A stretch of 64,000 nucleotides of DNA from TMED14 sp002167805 (GCA_965655795.1 CBFHHY010000005.1:1-64000); one strand, 5' to 3'. Counted from the first letter of the stretch, positions 36,824 through 45,379 are shown. Numbers and translations are program-made. Notes: generated by a model not told the origin, from the sequence alone.

Positions 36824-37217
36824 TCGTCATGCTCATTTCAATGCTGCTCATCGTTTACATATTAGAGATTGGAGTGATAAAAAGAATCAAGAGTTTTTTG
36901 GTTTATGTAATAATAATAACTTTCACGGTCATAATTATGAACTCATCGTAAGTATCAAAGGAGAAATCGACCCCATAACTGGATACGTATATGATATGAA
37001 AGAATTATCTAATATCATTAAAACAAAAGTGGAAAAGCGGTTAGATCATAAAAATTTAAACCTTGATGTTCCCGCATTTAAAAATTTGAATCCGAGTGCA
37101 GAAAATATTGCAATGGTTATTTATAATTGGCTAAAGCCCCACTTTAGTTCCGGTATAGATCTCAAAATTAGGCTATATGAAACACCTAGAAACTACGTTG
37201 ATTTTGGTGATGATTAA
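36807..37217 (+). CDS. 6-pyruvoyl-tetrahydropterin synthase / QueD-family protein
   Basis: A 136-residue T-fold protein. The zinc ligands are H15, H40 and H42 (FNAAHRL and NNFHGHNYEL), the catalytic Cys is C34 (GLCNN), and LDHKNLNLDVP supplies the Asp-His pair. CNNNNFHGHNY and GEIDPITG with LDHKNL are closer to the animal PTPS wording than to E. coli QueD. The product could be a 6-pyruvoyl or 6-carboxy tetrahydropterin. It lies between idi and the photolyase in the light operon. A queE homologue is 10 kb away at 47584, so a role in queuosine synthesis remains possible. Overlap with idi and a 33-bp gap to the photolyase show operon membership. Confidence 0.85.
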   Translation: MKATVSRHAHFNAAHRLHIRDWSDKKNQEFFGLCNNNNFHGHNYELIVSIKGEIDPITGYVYDMKELSNIIKTKVEKRLDHKNLNLDVPAFKNLNPSAENIAMVIYNWLKPHFSSGIDLKIRLYETPRNYVDFGDD

Positions 37218-37250
37218 ATTTACCTTATCAATTTTTAAAGGGATTATATA

Positions 37251-38558
37251 ATGGTATTACATTGGTTTCGGAGAGATTTAAGGCTTCATGATAATAAAGC
37301 TTTAGAGTTAGCTAAAACTTCTGGAGAAAAAGTTCAATGTATATTCATTTTTGACCCTTTTATTTTAAATAAATTAGAAGACAAATCCGACCCTAGGGTA
37401 ACATTTATTCATAATGAGTTAATTCGTTTAGATTTAGAGCTTAGAAATTTTGGATCTTCTCTTTGGGTTCTACACGGAGACCCTTATTCTGTGAATAAGT
37501 CCTTATTAGATGAAAATTCAGAGATTCGATCCATTTACTGTAATAATGATTATGAACCATATTCAATAGCAAGAGATGAAAAAATATCTGAGCTATATAA
37601 GAGTTATGGAAAAGATTACTTTTCGGTAAAAGACCATGTGATTTTTGAAAAGAATGAGATATCAAAAGAAGATGGTAGTCCTTATATGGTCTTTACTCCT
37701 TACGCTCGAAGGTGGTTAGAAAAATTAAAAGCTAATTTGGTAACCATAAATGATTCAACGTTGGGAGATGACTCATGTTGGAATAAAGAATCTTCAGATA
37801 AGCCGCTTTTGACATTGAATTTTATGGGTTTTTCAAAATCAGAAATTACCTTTCCTGAGAGAATTCTGAATGAAAAAACTATTATCAATTATGATAAATC
37901 AAGAAATTTTCCTTCTTGGCATCAGGGGACTTCACGCCTTGGAGTTCATTTGCGGTTTGGAACAATATCGATAAGATCTTTAGTCAAGTCAGCAATGGAA
38001 AAAAATGATATTTTTCTGACAGAGTTGATATGGAGAGATTTTTATCATATGGTTCTTTTTCACAATCCACAATCTCGCAATAAAGCTATTAAGCCTCAAT
38101 ATGATAAAATTTGCTGGATCTTTGATGAGTCAATGTTTGAAGCCTGGTGTGCTGGCGAAACAGGATATCCATTGGTAGATGCTGGAATGAGGGAATTAAA
38201 TGCTACAGGCTACATGCATAATAGAGTAAGGATGGTTGTTGCCAGCTTTTTAACGAAACATTTGCTGCACGATTGGAGGCTGGGTGAGGCATATTTTGCA
38301 AAAAAACTCCTTGATTTTGATCTTGCCAGCAATGTTGGAGGTTGGCAGTGGGCTAGTGGGAGCGGGTGCGATGCGGCTCCATATTTTAGAATCTTTAATC
38401 CTTTAAGTCAGCTTGAAAAATTTGATAAGCAAAACCTTTACGTCAAAAAATGGATTCCCGAACTTAATTCAGGAAAATATGCTAAGCCAATAATCGATCA
38501 CAAATTTGCCAGAGAAAGGGCGTTAAGGATATATAAAGAAGGGTTGTCTAGTACTTAA
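37251..38558 (+). CDS. phr: Class I cyclobutane-dimer photolyase
   Basis: A 435-residue cryptochrome/photolyase-family protein. The N-terminal antenna domain starts LHWFRRDLRLHDNKAL. The FAD domain has WHQGTSRLGVHLRFGTISIRSL, LIWRDFYHMVLFH, GYPLVDAGMRELNATGYMHNRVRMVVASF and ASNVGGWQWASGSGCDAAPYFRIFNP. The Asn four residues before the first Trp of GGWQW, and the Trp residues of the electron-transfer chain (DWRLG, GGWQW and ICWIF), are kept, so a repair enzyme is more likely than a plant-like cryptochrome. It repairs UV-induced dimers using light. It closes the carotenoid operon and shares the stop region with the convergent gene downstream (TTAA). Confidence 0.92.
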   Translation: MVLHWFRRDLRLHDNKALELAKTSGEKVQCIFIFDPFILNKLEDKSDPRVTFIHNELIRLDLELRNFGSSLWVLHGDPYSVNKSLLDENSEIRSIYCNNDYEPYSIARDEKISELYKSYGKDYFSVKDHVIFEKNEISKEDGSPYMVFTPYARRWLEKLKANLVTINDSTLGDDSCWNKESSDKPLLTLNFMGFSKSEITFPERILNEKTIINYDKSRNFPSWHQGTSRLGVHLRFGTISIRSLVKSAMEKNDIFLTELIWRDFYHMVLFHNPQSRNKAIKPQYDKICWIFDESMFEAWCAGETGYPLVDAGMRELNATGYMHNRVRMVVASFLTKHLLHDWRLGEAYFAKKLLDFDLASNVGGWQWASGSGCDAAPYFRIFNPLSQLEKFDKQNLYVKKWIPELNSGKYAKPIIDHKFARERALRIYKEGLSST

Positions 38559-39970
38559 TTTTTTTCGGCAGGGTATCCGAATAATCCTTTGTTTTTGATT
38601 ATTGTATCCACGTAAGTAGGTAGTGCTTTTTCCCAATCATCTTCTCCATTTTTTATTTTTTCCAAAATTTTACGGCTCCAAATACCTAGAATTTCTGGGT
38701 CATAGTCCTCAATATCTCTCATTCTTCGGTTATAGAATAAATAATCAAAAACAGGTCTAAATCTTGGGTGCATGACAACGTCTTTTATGCTGGCTGGCTT
38801 AGAAGTTTCATTTTTTCGAAATGGATAAGCATAGATTACCAAATCTTTTGAAAATATTTTACCGAATGCCTCTAGTATTCCACCATTTAAATCTCTGTAA
38901 TATTTTTCTTCAAAGATCTCTTGTAAACTTGGAATCCCCATAATTAAACCCAGTCGTTTTTTGGTGAACCCAGAGAAGTAATCAACTAATTTGTAATATT
39001 CTTGATAATTTGAGATTAGAACAGTTTGTCCAATACTGCATAAAATTTCTGCTCTATCCAAGAAGTCTTGTTCATCAATACTACCGTCTGCTAAAAGATT
39101 ATTTAGAGTGATTTCAAAAAGAACAACTAATTTATCTTTATCTACTCTTTTGGATTGAATAAATTGGCGGTAACCTTTTTTGATCATATCCATATTGACT
39201 TTAGTAACTGGTCTAAAGCTACCTCTCATGGCCAATACATTCTTTTTGTATAAAACTTCTGCTGGTAGAAGGTTTTGCCCTTCTGGTCCGAAAATAACAG
39301 CATCAGTAAATCCGTTTTTGATCAATTGTAATGACATCAAACGATTATCAACATCAATAAAATCAGGTCCTGAAAAATTTATCAAGTCAAGTTCAATAGC
39401 AGTTCGGTCAATCCCATCGTATAAGCTGTGAAGAAGCTCTTTTGGTTCTTTGTAAAGAAAATTAGCACCATAAATGAGATTAACTCCAATGTTGCCTATC
39501 GTTTCTTGTTGGTGCTTGGGGTCATTTTCATGGAGTCTTACATGCAAAATAACTTCATTAGGAGATTTATCAGCAGAGGTTTGATATCTAATGCCCAACC
39601 AGCCATGTCCTTTAAATGTCTTGGTAAAATTTATTGTAGCTACGGTGTTTGCAAATGCGAAATATTTTTTATTTGGGTATTTTTCTCTATGAAGTCGGTC
39701 CTCTAGTAATGAATATTCATGATGAATCATTTTTCTTAATCGACTTTCAGTGACATACCTGCCATCATCTTCAAGTCCATATATGGCATCGGAAAAGTCT
39801 TTGTCATAGGCGCTCATTGCTTTCGCTATTGTTCCCGAGGCCCCACCTGCACGAAAAAACTGGCGTACTGTTTCTTGACCTGCACCAACTTCTGCAAAAG
39901 ATCCATATATATTACTATCCAGATTAACTCGAAGTGATTTCTGTGCAGCAGATAATACCATATCTTCCAT
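38555..39970 (-). CDS. Conserved Bacteroidota protein of unknown function
   Basis: A 471-residue cytosolic protein without signal peptide. It has a strongly conserved-looking N-terminus, LDSNIYGSFAEVGAGQETVRQFFRAGGASGTIAKAMSAYDKDFSDAIYG, and a distinct C-terminal IMGIPSLQEIFEEKYYRDLNGGILEAFGKIF. I recognise the family as widespread in Bacteroidota and know of no established activity. The GAGQE and GGASGTIAKAMSAYDKDF stretches look like nucleotide or phosphate-binding loops, but they do not match a Walker motif I can name. Automatic names such as nucleotidyltransferase are not supported by the sequence. It is divergent from the PhnP-like gene with 28 bp between. Confidence 0.7.
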   Translation of the reverse strand: MEDMVLSAAQKSLRVNLDSNIYGSFAEVGAGQETVRQFFRAGGASGTIAKAMSAYDKDFSDAIYGLEDDGRYVTESRLRKMIHHEYSLLEDRLHREKYPNKKYFAFANTVATINFTKTFKGHGWLGIRYQTSADKSPNEVILHVRLHENDPKHQQETIGNIGVNLIYGANFLYKEPKELLHSLYDGIDRTAIELDLINFSGPDFIDVDNRLMSLQLIKNGFTDAVIFGPEGQNLLPAEVLYKKNVLAMRGSFRPVTKVNMDMIKKGYRQFIQSKRVDKDKLVVLFEITLNNLLADGSIDEQDFLDRAEILCSIGQTVLISNYQEYYKLVDYFSGFTKKRLGLIMGIPSLQEIFEEKYYRDLNGGILEAFGKIFSKDLVIYAYPFRKNETSKPASIKDVVMHPRFRPVFDYLFYNRRMRDIEDYDPEILGIWSRKILEKIKNGEDDWEKALPTYVDTIIKNKGLFGYPAEKN

Positions 39971-39998
39971 ACTTGTAAAGGTAGTTTAAATTCGTATT

Positions 39999-40775
39999 AT
40001 GAATTCTCTTAAAGTTGAATTTTTAGGTACAGGAACATCGCAAGGTATTCCTGTCATTGGTTGTAGTTGTGACGTATGTATTTCTTCATCAAAAAGAGAT
40101 AAAAGACTTCGAACCTCTGTTTTGATCTCTTACAAAGAAAAAAGCGTAATAATTGATTGTGGTCCAGATTTTCGACAACAAATGTTATTAGCAAAATGTA
40201 AAAAATTAGATGCTGTTGTTTTAACCCATGAGCATATGGATCATATTGCTGGATTAGATGATGTTAGACCATTTAATTTTAAAACCAAAAAGGATATGTC
40301 TATTTTTTGTACAAAAAGAGTTGAGACGCGATTGAAAGAACAGTTTTCTTATGCATTCTCATCTAATAAGTATCCAGGATCCCCTGGGTTTAGTATTTCT
40401 AATATATCCCATGAGTCAAATTTTAAAGTTGCAGGACAAACATGGATTCCCATATTGGGACAGCATGGAACATGGCCAGTTTTAGGTTTTCGAATTAACA
40501 ATTTTGTCTATTTAACCGATGTTTCTGCAATGACTTCAAACGAATTTAAAAAGATTTTAGGAGCTAAAGTTATGGTTGTCAATGCTTTGAGAAAAGAAAG
40601 CCATATTTCTCACTTTTCCTTGGATGAGGCTCTTGCTTTTGCAAAGGCTTCAAAAATCCAAAGGGTCTACTTAACTCACTTAAGTCATAAAATGGGTTTG
40701 CACGCAAGGATTAATAAGGTTCTCCCAGATGGAGTATCTCTTGCTTATGATCGACTTAAAATTATAATTGAATAA
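39999..40775 (+). CDS. PhnP-like metallo-beta-lactamase-fold hydrolase
   Basis: A 258-residue cytosolic hydrolase. FLGTGTSQGIPVIGCSCDVC carries the paired Cys of the PhnP group, and the metal-binding motif is LTHEHMDHIAGLDDVRPFN (HxHxDH). VYLTDVSAMT and LTHLSHKMG provide further ligands. PhnP hydrolyses cyclic phosphodiesters such as 5-phosphoribosyl 1,2-cyclic phosphate. No phn operon is present, so a general phosphodiesterase role is more likely. It overlaps the convergent dihydroorotase-like gene by 14 bp. Confidence 0.85.
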   Translation: MNSLKVEFLGTGTSQGIPVIGCSCDVCISSSKRDKRLRTSVLISYKEKSVIIDCGPDFRQQMLLAKCKKLDAVVLTHEHMDHIAGLDDVRPFNFKTKKDMSIFCTKRVETRLKEQFSYAFSSNKYPGSPGFSISNISHESNFKVAGQTWIPILGQHGTWPVLGFRINNFVYLTDVSAMTSNEFKKILGAKVMVVNALRKESHISHFSLDEALAFAKASKIQRVYLTHLSHKMGLHARINKVLPDGVSLAYDRLKIIIE

Positions 40776-42015
40776 TTTTTTTATTATTTATTATTCCAAT
40801 AGCACGGCCATTCTGATTCCAATTTGGAACATTTACACCTAAAGTCTTCTTTTCAATTGGACTTCCGTCATTTGCAAAAATTGTCAAATCTGCATAATTC
40901 CCTATATCTATTGAGACATCTTTCAGATTAAAGAGTTTTCGCGGATTGTGTGCTACGGCTTCAACCCACCTATCTAATGCTCTTTGATTGGCTTTTTTTG
41001 CTCGATACCAGCCAAAAGAGTTTTCAATTGTAGCTGTCCCAAATTCTGCTTTTCCGAATTCACATCTTTTAGATTCAATATCCATTGGGTTATGGTCACT
41101 AGCGATAATATCAATGGTTCCATCCATTAAGCCGTCCCAAAGAGATTTTTGATCCGATTTAGACCTAAGAGGAGGAAGGGTTTTTAAGGAGGTGTCAAAT
41201 TCAACAAGGTCATCATCAATTCCAATTAGGTTAAGTATGCATACATCTGCAGTCAATCCAATTTGATTCTTTTTTGCTCTACGAATTAAATCAACTCCCT
41301 CAGAGGTACTAACTCCTGCTATATGCATTCGCCCACCTGAATACTCATGAATACTTAAGTCTCGTTTTATTCTTGTTGTTTCGGATATGCTCGAGATTGG
41401 AGCTAAACCATTTGTCAGGCTAATATTCCCTTCATTTACCTGACCTTTTGGTGATAATCTTTTTTCGAAGCAGAAAGTATGAATTACAGTATTAAGGTCT
41501 TTTGAATATTGTAAAGCTAGTTGCAAAAGATGTGGGTTTTCAATATCATTTTGATCATCCGAAAAACCTACTGCACCTGATAAATTCATATCATAAATCT
41601 CACATAGCTTTTTACCTTTTAATTCTTTACTTAAAGCCCCTAGAGGTAAAAAACTGACATCAAGGTTTTTTGTAGATTGGAGTATTGATTCTATGTGAGT
41701 TTTGCTATCTCTTGCTGGATATGTTGAGGGCTGTATTCCAATGTGAGTATAGCCCCCGTTTGCCGCAGCTTTAGAAAGACTATGATATGTTTCACGTTGC
41801 TCATTACCGGGTTCTCCGGATCTAGATCTTATATCAACCCATCCTGGACTGATCCAACGTCCTCGGGAGAATTCGATAAGATCATAATCTTGTTTATTCT
41901 TTATACTTCTGCTGATCTCTTTTATCTCTCCATTATTTATTCTGATATCCATTTGTTGCCCATTGTATGGAGATTTAGGATCAGTTATTATAACCTGGGG
42001 TAAGATGATTTTCAT
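40762..42015 (-). CDS. Dihydroorotase-family protein lacking the metal ligands
   Basis: A 417-residue amidohydrolase-fold protein clearly related to PyrC: ISPGWVDIRSRSGEPGNEQRETYHSL, GGYTHIGIQPST, and IIASDHNPMD followed by FGTATIENSF. The canonical DxHVHxREPG of class I dihydroorotases becomes D61-I-R-S-R-S-G-E-P-G: both zinc His (positions 63 and 65) are Arg and the conserved Arg (67) is Gly. Near the C-terminus the usual DHAPH is DHNPMD. It is therefore probably non-catalytic and may pair with aspartate transcarbamylase, as known for inactive dihydroorotase homologues in some bacteria. It starts directly after the DUF3299 stop. Confidence 0.82.
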   Translation of the reverse strand: MKIILPQVIITDPKSPYNGQQMDIRINNGEIKEISRSIKNKQDYDLIEFSRGRWISPGWVDIRSRSGEPGNEQRETYHSLSKAAANGGYTHIGIQPSTYPARDSKTHIESILQSTKNLDVSFLPLGALSKELKGKKLCEIYDMNLSGAVGFSDDQNDIENPHLLQLALQYSKDLNTVIHTFCFEKRLSPKGQVNEGNISLTNGLAPISSISETTRIKRDLSIHEYSGGRMHIAGVSTSEGVDLIRRAKKNQIGLTADVCILNLIGIDDDLVEFDTSLKTLPPLRSKSDQKSLWDGLMDGTIDIIASDHNPMDIESKRCEFGKAEFGTATIENSFGWYRAKKANQRALDRWVEAVAHNPRKLFNLKDVSIDIGNYADLTIFANDGSPIEKKTLGVNVPNWNQNGRAIGIINNKKIIQL

Positions 42016-42468
42016 TTAATTTTCTATTCTAGCATTAATCAAAGTAAAATAAAATCCATTTTTCGGACGGGACTGAAGATCTAAAACTCCTGAGAAAGTT
42101 TTTATGGCATCAGTTTCAATATGATGATTCAAATCATTTAACTGAAGGTTTACGATACTCTCAGGTCCTGCACCACCACAAAAGTAACATGAACTGTAGG
42201 GATATGCAGAAAGAACATAACTTCTTTTTTTAATGTCAATCGGAATAACATAGCCTGTGATTTTAACATCAGAGCCATTTAGTTTCCTTATACTCACTGG
42301 AAATACTCCTTCTAGAGTCCAAATATTTTTGGTCTCATTAAAATATTCGGAAAATGAGGTCTCAGAAAGGGATTTCCATGATAAATTAAAAGGCTCTTTA
42401 TTGATAAATGAAGATACCTGGAGAGCTAAAAGCAATACAAATAGATGTTTAAGAGTCAGCCAACGCAC
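42016..42468 (-). CDS. DUF3299-family exported protein
   Basis: A 150-residue protein with a signal segment (LKHLFVLLLALQVSSFIN) followed by the DUF3299 core VKITGYVIPIDIKKRSYVLSAYPYSSCYFCGGAGPESIVNLQL. The CYFC (CxxC) in the Gly-rich loop is the hallmark and may bind a metal or form a disulfide. I chose the GTG at 42466-42468 as start because it leaves a clean signal peptide; the longer TTG frame reaches further into the permease gene. It overlaps that gene's end by 20 bp. In some proteobacteria DUF3299 genes flank zinc-responsive ABC systems; a similar role here is inference. Confidence 0.72.
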   Translation of the reverse strand: MRWLTLKHLFVLLLALQVSSFINKEPFNLSWKSLSETSFSEYFNETKNIWTLEGVFPVSIRKLNGSDVKITGYVIPIDIKKRSYVLSAYPYSSCYFCGGAGPESIVNLQLNDLNHHIETDAIKTFSGVLDLQSRPKNGFYFTLINARIEN

Positions 42469-43609
42469 GGTGCAAAGGTATTCTTTGTAACCATACCCAA
42501 GGTCCAATTGATGTTAGGAAAGCTAGAATTAAAACCCCAACTACCCAATAGGCATCCTGATAAAGTTCCCAGAAATAATTTTTTTCAATAATATCTCCAA
42601 AAATACTTATTTGATCTAAAGATAGCCAAAGGATAAAAAGTCCTGCGTAGGTCAGAATAATAGATATCAAACCGATAAATATATTTTGCCAAAGAACAAC
42701 TTTTGCAATTTTTAACCACGAAGCTCCCAAGCATAGAAGTAAGGCATAATCACCCAACCTCTCTTTAATATGTGATTGAAGAAAAAAGAACATGCTAAAA
42801 ATGGCGGTAATGATAAATAAAAAGGATATACTATTAAACATTTTTACTCCTTGGTTGATCCAGCTTAATATGTTATTTAATTCCAGTGCCGGGGAAATGG
42901 CCATAACTGAATTTTTTTCTTGGATTTTTCTCGGGATCAATAATTTTTCAATAGGATTATTAAGTCTGGCAAGAATTGCTGTATAATTTGAATCTGACCC
43001 TTCGTGAGCCTTCCATACTGCCTCTAAGTTTGAAAATATCAGACTGTTCCAAATTAAATTTTTTGATTCTACAATGCCACAAACCTTATATTTCATTCTC
43101 TCATGTGAATGACCAACTAACCCATGGGTTCCATAAAATTCGTCACCAATTTTTAGCTTTGTAAGATCACATACTTTTCTTCCGATCAATACCTCATTTA
43201 CGCTTAACGGATAGCGCCCCTCAAAGCTTTTAAAATTTAAATTATTCCATGTTGAGCTATCACAACCTAAAATCCTAAAACCTAAATAATTGTCTCCGTA
43301 TGCAATCCTTCTGACATCTTTTAAATTATATTCTTTAATAATTCTCTCAGCCTCTTTATTTTGTATTTTGCCAGTAGGTTGATCAATATGAAATATGTTT
43401 GCGAAGATAGATTGGGTAGGTGAGCCTTTAGCTGCTATAAGGATATCAGTACTTCCCACTTGATTTACAATTCCCTCTGTTAGGCCTTTGTCTAATCTTT
43501 GAATACTGGCAATAGAAAAAAGTCCAGACGCCCAAATTAAAGAAATAAAAAACGTTGAACTTCTACGTTTTAAGATGGCTTTAAAAGCAAAATAGGCAGA
43601 ATTAATCAT
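42449..43609 (-). CDS. FtsX/MacB-type ABC transporter permease
   Basis: A 386-residue membrane protein. One transmembrane helix at the N-terminus (STFFISLIWASGLFSIASI) is followed by a periplasmic domain of about 200 residues (GSTDILIAAKGSPTQSIFANIFH). Three more helices come after (FNSISFLFIITAIFSMFFFLQ, VVLWQNIFIGLISIILTYAGLFILW, YWVVGVLILAFLTSIGPWVW). This is the 4-helix MacB_PCD/FtsX layout, acting on lipoproteins or by mechanical signalling rather than as a simple pore. The start overlaps the stop of its ATPase by four bases. Confidence 0.88.
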   Translation of the reverse strand: MINSAYFAFKAILKRRSSTFFISLIWASGLFSIASIQRLDKGLTEGIVNQVGSTDILIAAKGSPTQSIFANIFHIDQPTGKIQNKEAERIIKEYNLKDVRRIAYGDNYLGFRILGCDSSTWNNLNFKSFEGRYPLSVNEVLIGRKVCDLTKLKIGDEFYGTHGLVGHSHERMKYKVCGIVESKNLIWNSLIFSNLEAVWKAHEGSDSNYTAILARLNNPIEKLLIPRKIQEKNSVMAISPALELNNILSWINQGVKMFNSISFLFIITAIFSMFFFLQSHIKERLGDYALLLCLGASWLKIAKVVLWQNIFIGLISIILTYAGLFILWLSLDQISIFGDIIEKNYFWELYQDAYWVVGVLILAFLTSIGPWVWLQRIPLHRALADS

Positions 43610-44226
43610 TTCAGATTTACTATTTGATGCGCTATGGAATTAATATTGCTATCATGAGTTGAAATTATCATTGAACATTTAGTTTCGCTTTGATGCTCTT
43701 GAAATAATTTCAAAACGTTAATTTTATTTTCTTCATCCAAAGATGAAGTTGGCTCATCAGCTAAAATTAATGGAGCTTTTGAAGTTAGGGCCCTTGCTAC
43801 ACTGAGTCTTTGCTGCTGGCCATAACTAAGGGTGTTTACGGGTTTTTTGGAGACATGCAAAATCCCTAATTTTTCAAGTACTTCGAAATTATTCTCAGAG
43901 GAGACACCTTTAGACCATTGACCCAGTTTAAGATTGTCAAACACAGAAAGTGAAGGCCAAAATAATGGTCGCTGTGGAACAAATGTAACTGCATTTTGTC
44001 TCCAACCTCGAGGTACTTTGTTTTTGACGATCTTACCAAAGCCCTTGATTTCAATTTCTCCACTTACTAATGGGATTAAACCAGCAATAGAATGAATAAA
44101 GCTCGTTTTACCAGCTCCTGAATTTCCTTTAATTAAAAGGGTTTTGCCCTTTGGTAATTCCAGGGGTGGAAAATATAATGATGTATCATTTTCAAGATAG
44201 CATTGAATCTCAGAGGTCCTCAACAT
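43606..44226 (-). CDS. ABC transporter ATP-binding protein (LolD/MacB-like)
   Basis: A 206-residue ATPase. Walker A is KGNSGAGKTSFIHSIAG, the Q-loop lies in VPQRPLFWPSLSVFDN, the signature is LSYGQQQRLSVARAL, Walker B is LILADEPTSSLDEE, and the switch His is in IISTHDSN. Its small size and partnership with an FtsX-like permease place it with LolD- and MacB-type ATPases. It lies 6 bp after fabH and overlaps the permease gene. Confidence 0.92.
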   Translation of the reverse strand: MLRTSEIQCYLENDTSLYFPPLELPKGKTLLIKGNSGAGKTSFIHSIAGLIPLVSGEIEIKGFGKIVKNKVPRGWRQNAVTFVPQRPLFWPSLSVFDNLKLGQWSKGVSSENNFEVLEKLGILHVSKKPVNTLSYGQQQRLSVARALTSKAPLILADEPTSSLDEENKINVLKLFQEHQSETKCSMIISTHDSNINSIAHQIVNLK

Positions 44227-44232
44227 GGTAGA

Positions 44233-45234
44233 TTAATACTTTAATAATGTCGACCCCCATGTGAAGCCTGCGCCGAAAGCTGCAAGACAAACAATGTCTC
44301 CGGTTTTTATGAAGTTGTTTTGAATAGCTTCACTCATGGCAATCGGAATTGAGGCACCAGTTGTGTTTCCATACTTCTGTATATTATTAAAAACCTGATC
44401 ATCTTTGAGTTTTAATTTTTTCTGAATGAATTGAGAAATTCTCAAGTTCGCTTGGTGAGGAATTAAGCAATCAATTTCCTCAAGTTTCATAGAATTTTTT
44501 TCTAAAACTTCTTTGATAACCTCTTCGAACCGAACGATGGCATTTTTAAAAATGAATTTACCATTCATTTGAGGCGAGAAAAGGCTGGACTTTTCACCAT
44601 TAGATTGAACTTCATCTAACCAATGGATCGCTGAAGGTCCTTGCATCGATAGTTCAATAGAGTTTTTGCCTTCACTATGCAGGTGAGTACTGTATATTTC
44701 ACTCTCATCATATGATCTGGAAATTACGGCAGCTCCTGCCCCGTCACCAAAAATTACACTTAGGTCTCGGCCTTTCGTCGATTTGTCTAATACTGGGCTT
44801 TGTAATTCGGAGCCAATAACAAGAATATTTTTATACTGACCCGTTTGAATATAGGCATTTGCGACACTTAGCGCATAAATGAACCCACTACATGCATTTC
44901 TTATATCTGTAGCACCGATAGTCTCAATTTCTAGCATGTCTTGAATTAGAACACCATTACCGGGAAAGTAATAGTCTGGCGAAATAGTAGCAAACAAAAT
45001 ATGGTCAATCTCATTCTTGTTAATACCTGAGTTTTTAATCGCCATTTCAGCAGCATAGAATCCCATCTTTGATGAACTAACCTGATTTTCAGGATCCACC
45101 CATCTTCTCTCGACTATTCCTGTTCTCTCCTGTATCCACTGATCACTTGTATCCATTAATTTACTCAGATCATCATTTGTAATAACTTTTTTAGGTAAAT
45201 AATGGCCCATGCCAGAAATTTTTGCCTTATGCAT
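44233..45234 (-). CDS. fabH: Beta-ketoacyl-ACP synthase III (FabH)
   Basis: A 333-residue thiolase-fold condensing enzyme that starts fatty-acid synthesis by joining an acyl-CoA primer with malonyl-ACP. The catalytic Cys is in RNACSGFIYAL, the His in LIPHQANLRI, and the Asn in KYGNTTGASIP, giving the Cys-His-Asn triad. The N-terminus AKISGMGHYLPKKVITNDDLSK and the length match FabH. The rest of the fab cluster is not adjacent. It heads the leftward unit with the ABC genes. Confidence 0.94.
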   Translation of the reverse strand: MHKAKISGMGHYLPKKVITNDDLSKLMDTSDQWIQERTGIVERRWVDPENQVSSSKMGFYAAEMAIKNSGINKNEIDHILFATISPDYYFPGNGVLIQDMLEIETIGATDIRNACSGFIYALSVANAYIQTGQYKNILVIGSELQSPVLDKSTKGRDLSVIFGDGAGAAVISRSYDESEIYSTHLHSEGKNSIELSMQGPSAIHWLDEVQSNGEKSSLFSPQMNGKFIFKNAIVRFEEVIKEVLEKNSMKLEEIDCLIPHQANLRISQFIQKKLKLKDDQVFNNIQKYGNTTGASIPIAMSEAIQNNFIKTGDIVCLAAFGAGFTWGSTLLKY

Positions 45235-45379
45235 GTTTAAACTTTTTATAGTGTGAATTAGCTAACAGCTGCTTCTAAAGTACAATATTATTGAATGATT
45301 AAAGACTTGTGGTTTCATTTTCTCAGTCCATTTTTTTTAAAAAAATAACCTCTCACCTGAGTCATTTATAGGTTTAGTT

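Noticed and set aside
41789..41804. Half of a parS-like palindrome (TGTTTCACGTTGCTCA)
   Set aside because: Only the left half matches TGTTTCACGTGAAACA, and it lies inside the dihydroorotase-like coding sequence.
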